5,596 nt of DNA from Thermoprotei archaeon (GTDB lineage: Archaea > Thermoproteota > Thermoprotei_A > Sulfolobales > WANQ01), in NCBI GenBank assembly GCA_027038805.1, contig JALWGO010000023.1, positions 1 to 5,596 of the forward strand. The letters are read 5' to 3'. The notes under the pieces are model-generated. The model searched no databases. It was not told the origin of the DNA and saw only the letters and a list, made by a program, of their open reading frames with translations. Position numbers and translations under genes: made by a program. Shown here one piece after another: positions 5,075 to 5,596 of the stretch. Positions within the stretch are counted from its first letter, which is position 1. The number at the start of each line of letters is the position of its first letter.

Positions 5075-5596
5075 GTGGTTTTTGTGCATGGTGATTTATG
5101 GTTTCTTGCGGCTTTAACACCAGTTCACGTGGGTGTTGGTAGGAGTCCTGGTGTAGTTGATCTGCCTATTGCTAGGGATTCTTTTGGTTATCCGTGGATA
5201 CCTGCTAGTGGTTTGAAGGGTGTTATCAAGTCTTCGTGTCTATTATTAAATAGTGATAGGGATAGGTGGGAGTGTTATAAGTACTATGGATGGGATATCG
5301 AAATAGCTGGAAGTGAAAGCGAATACTGGGTTAGCGCGATAAGCTTTACCGATGGCTTCCTCTTGGCCTTTCCTACTCGAGCTCTTGTAGATGGGGAGGA
5401 GAAGATAGTATATATTGTACCAGAGTCTTCTCGCCACCGTTTAATAGACTTGTCGAAAACCATATCGTGCCACGGCGAGGTTGATGGAAAGTATAGTGAT
5501 GTCATTGAAGGAAAACTGTCATTAGAGAATACTGGTGGAGTGGAGTTAAGGCTCCGCTACTTTAATGTAAAAGCTAAGGAAATAAAGCTAGGAGAC
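5075..5596 (+). CDS. cmr4: Cmr4-like Cas7 subunit of a type III-B CRISPR complex, 3' end beyond right edge
   Basis: RAMP-fold protein expected to form the repeated backbone of a Cmr ribonucleoprotein that binds CRISPR RNA and cuts the paired target RNA every six nucleotides. The visible 174 codons contain LTPVHVGVG at 14-22, GVVDLPIARD at 26-35, the glycine-rich loop IPASGLKG at 42-49 (IPGSSLKG is more usual) and FTDGFLLAFPTRAL at 91-104, all in Cmr4 order. Asp29 aligns with the target-cleaving Asp26 of Pyrococcus furiosus Cmr4 (recalled alignment), so cleavage should be intact. The segment after 104 lacks the usual FAWVTCP-type stretch and reads KIVYIVPESSRHRL, so the protein is divergent. 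Start GTG 5075 is chosen for the Shine-Dalgarno at 5062-5069; ATG 5060 would add five residues. Csm3 is less likely because of the DLPIxR motif and the LLAFPxR segment. Plus-strand composition is G/T-rich, unlike the gene before it. Confidence 0.85.
   Translation, partial: MVFVHGDLWFLAALTPVHVGVGRSPGVVDLPIARDSFGYPWIPASGLKGVIKSSCLLLNSDRDRWECYKYYGWDIEIAGSESEYWVSAISFTDGFLLAFPTRALVDGEEKIVYIVPESSRHRLIDLSKTISCHGEVDGKYSDVIEGKLSLENTGGVELRLRYFNVKAKEIKLGD

Noticed and set aside
1..5596. tRNA, rRNA, C/D box sRNA or insertion sequence
   Set aside because: I saw no TPsiC-like GTTCRAATC stem-loop, no properly spaced TGATGA and CTGA box set outside coding genes, and no transposase or terminal repeats. A covariance-model scan would be decisive.

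Overview
The window looks like chromosomal DNA from a hyperthermophilic archaeon, probably a Thermoproteota (crenarchaeon) of the Desulfurococcales type. That placement is inferred from the families present: an archaeal class I aldolase, a crenarchaeal-style AAA+ ATPase with a nuclease-like C-terminus, and type III-B CRISPR genes. It also rests on TATA-box promoters about 40-50 bp or less upstream of the genes, many AGG/AGA/ATA/CTA codons, and frequent GTG/TTG starts. No marker fixes the genus.

Left part (1-1905, minus strand): the 5' part of a DhnA-type fructose-bisphosphate aldolase gene runs off the left edge. Upstream of it lies a large ATPase gene. The Walker A motif of this ATPase sits upstream of the first ATG/GTG/TTG in its frame, so translation probably begins at a non-standard codon (ATA at 1884 is favoured because of a GGTGAG just before it), or the gene is damaged at its start.

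Middle part (1890-3960): a compact divergent promoter separates the ATPase from a plus-strand radical SAM gene of unknown function. It holds two facing TATA boxes, an inverted repeat centred exactly between them, and a perfect 16-bp palindrome near the expected ATPase transcription start. The radical SAM gene converges, with a 29-bp gap, on a minus-strand gene for a cytoplasmic sulfite-oxidase-fold molybdopterin enzyme that carries an unrecognised N-terminal domain.

Right part (3932-5596, plus strand): a 245-bp, extremely A-rich and G-poor spacer precedes a 279-residue, asparagine-rich helical protein that I do not recognise with certainty. It is followed by the first 174 codons of a Cmr4-like (Cas7-type) backbone subunit with its RNA-cleaving aspartate conserved. 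The unknown protein contains a segment that resembles the small helical subunit Cmr5 but is about twice as long as that family. This edge therefore appears to be the start of a divergent type III-B (Cmr) interference locus, with the remaining subunits beyond the right edge. No CRISPR array is visible in the window.

Base composition changes along the window: the plus strand from about 2000 to 4176 is strongly A/C-rich whatever the gene direction, and the cmr4-like gene is G/T-rich on the same strand.
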